From NCBI GenBank assembly GCA_019245755.1, contig JAFARC010000021.1:1-32473 (forward strand): a stretch of 32,473 nt of DNA. The letters run 5' to 3'. The translations under genes were made by a program, and so were the position numbers. Positions within the stretch are counted from its first letter, which is position 1. Every line of letters starts with the position of its first letter. The notes below the pieces were generated by a model. The model did not search any database. It was given only the letters and a program-made list of their open reading frames with translations, and was not told where the DNA came from. This document shows, one piece after another, positions 31,521 to 32,473 of the stretch. The stretch comes from Mycobacteriaceae bacterium (GTDB taxonomy: Bacteria; Actinomycetota; Actinomycetes; Mycobacteriales; Mycobacteriaceae).

Positions 31521-32473
31521 TGGCCGTCCCACCGTTGGACCCCGACGCCGCCGCGCGCGCGGCGTCCTTCGGTCCCGTGCCACCAATGCGGCAACGCGGA
31601 CTGTCTGCGGTGCGTGAAGCGATCGAATCGGCCCCGCTACCCCCCGACATGCCGGAGATGGCCGTCGACGAACGGGAGGCGTCGGGCGGAATTCCACTGC
31701 GCATCTACCGCCCCACACGGGACGTTACCGCGCCCGTCGTCGTCTATTTCCACGGCGGCGGAATGGTTTTGGGCTCCAATCACTCGTTCGAGCCCCTCGC
31801 ACGCGAGCTCGCCGCCGCAAGCGGCGCAACAGTCATCGCCGTCGACTACCGGCTCGCGCCGGAGCACCCCGCGCCCGCACAGTTCGACGACGCGTACCGC
31901 GCAACGGAATGGGTAGGTGACCACGCCGCGGAACTCGACGTCGACCCGACGCGGCTGGCCGTCGCGGGTGACAGTGCCGGTGGCGCGCTAGGCGCGGCCG
32001 TCGCGCTGGCCGCACGGGATAACGACGGACCCGTTATCAGCTGCCAGGTGCTGCTGTATCCGGGCCTGGATCGCGACATGGGTGCGAAGTCGATCACGTC
32101 CATGCCGGATGCGCCCATGCTGTCGCTGGACGACATCATTTTCATGCACGACCTGGCCGATGGTTCGGCTGGTACACCGCACGAGGCATACCGGGTCCCC
32201 GCCTACGCGGCGGACGTCGCCGGGTTACCGCCAGCGATCGTCGTCACCGCCGAGTGTGATCCCATCCGAGACTGGGGTGAGCGGTACGCGGCCCGGCTCC
32301 GCGACGCCGGCGTGCAGACGACGCTCACCCGCTATCCGGGGATGTACCACGGGTTCCTGATGCGCAGCGACGCCACCGCCAGGGGCCGGCTGGCGATCGC
32401 CGAGGTCGGCGCGCTGCTTCGGGCGAAGTTCGCTCATCCCGTCCCGTTCAACGGACATTGGGCCGCCGCGACG
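31520..32473 (+). CDS. Hormone-sensitive-lipase-family alpha/beta hydrolase (3' end beyond the window)
   Basis: An ATG at 31520 opens a frame that stays open for 318 codons to the right edge, with no stop in view. The HGGG motif lies near 76-79, YRLAPEHPAPA follows, the nucleophile is in AGDSAGG near 153-159, and ECDPIRDWG and the His of YPGMYHGF complete the triad. It is an HSL/family IV esterase, a distant paralogue of the one at 16652. Most of the domain is present, so only a short C-terminal tail is probably missing. Being last in the BVMO-facing operon, it may open an ester or lactone. Confidence 0.9.
   Translation, partial: MAVPPLDPDAAARAASFGPVPPMRQRGLSAVREAIESAPLPPDMPEMAVDEREASGGIPLRIYRPTRDVTAPVVVYFHGGGMVLGSNHSFEPLARELAAASGATVIAVDYRLAPEHPAPAQFDDAYRATEWVGDHAAELDVDPTRLAVAGDSAGGALGAAVALAARDNDGPVISCQVLLYPGLDRDMGAKSITSMPDAPMLSLDDIIFMHDLADGSAGTPHEAYRVPAYAADVAGLPPAIVVTAECDPIRDWGERYAARLRDAGVQTTLTRYPGMYHGFLMRSDATARGRLAIAEVGALLRAKFAHPVPFNGHWAAAT

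Overview
This is high-GC actinobacterial DNA, most likely from a Mycobacterium, Mycolicibacterium or close Mycobacteriales relative. The evidence is pervasive GC-rich third positions, GTG/TTG starts, many start/stop overlaps, IclR regulators, and a gene set typical of mycobacterial sterol, terpenoid or cyclic-ketone catabolism. Nearly the whole window is one accessory catabolic region. I see no tRNA, rRNA, CRISPR array, transposase or phage gene.

Left block (1-5559): the edge holds the N-terminus of a phospholipase D-like protein (minus strand). A minus-strand operon follows: a short-chain dehydrogenase (SDR), an acetoacetate-decarboxylase-like protein with a TTG start, and two tandem amidohydrolase-2 proteins. 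It diverges from an IclR regulator across 38 bp that contain a perfect 17-bp inverted repeat.

Ring-cleavage block (5626-14990): a deletion scar joins an N-terminal enoyl-CoA hydratase fragment to a C-terminal amidohydrolase fragment. Next come an HsaD/BphD-like meta-cleavage-product hydrolase, a cyclohexanone-type Baeyer-Villiger monooxygenase (BVMO, minus strand), a [2Fe-2S] ferredoxin, an HsaA-like flavin-dependent monooxygenase, an HsaC/BphC-like extradiol dioxygenase, a KstD/fumarate-reductase-type FAD dehydrogenase broken by two +1 frameshifts, a SnoaL-like protein, and a second IclR gene behind a perfect 23-bp palindrome. Dehydrogenase, phenol hydroxylase, extradiol dioxygenase and C-C hydrolase together match the order of chemistry that opens the aromatised A ring of steroids. 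Here they occur in an IclR-flanked setting without HsaB or the HsaEFG-type lower pathway.

Middle block (15067-20005): an SRPBCC protein, a PlsC-like acyltransferase, a hormone-sensitive-lipase-family hydrolase with a possible 20-codon leader ORF, an Old Yellow Enzyme-like reductase, and two small dimeric alpha/beta-barrel proteins.

Right block (20006-32473): a HAPMO-type BVMO and an SDR on the minus strand diverge from a long plus-strand operon: acyl-CoA synthetase, zinc alcohol dehydrogenase, aldehyde dehydrogenase, crotonase, two acyl-CoA dehydrogenase subunits, SnoaL-like protein, SDR, and a lipase-family hydrolase cut by the right edge. As a route this reads: alcohol to ketone (ADH/SDR), ketone to ester or lactone (BVMO), hydrolysis (esterases), aldehyde to acid (ALDH), CoA activation (FadD) and beta-oxidation (FadE pair, crotonase). 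The real substrate cannot be read from sequence; a cyclic terpenoid, steroid-like or alicyclic compound is the best inference.
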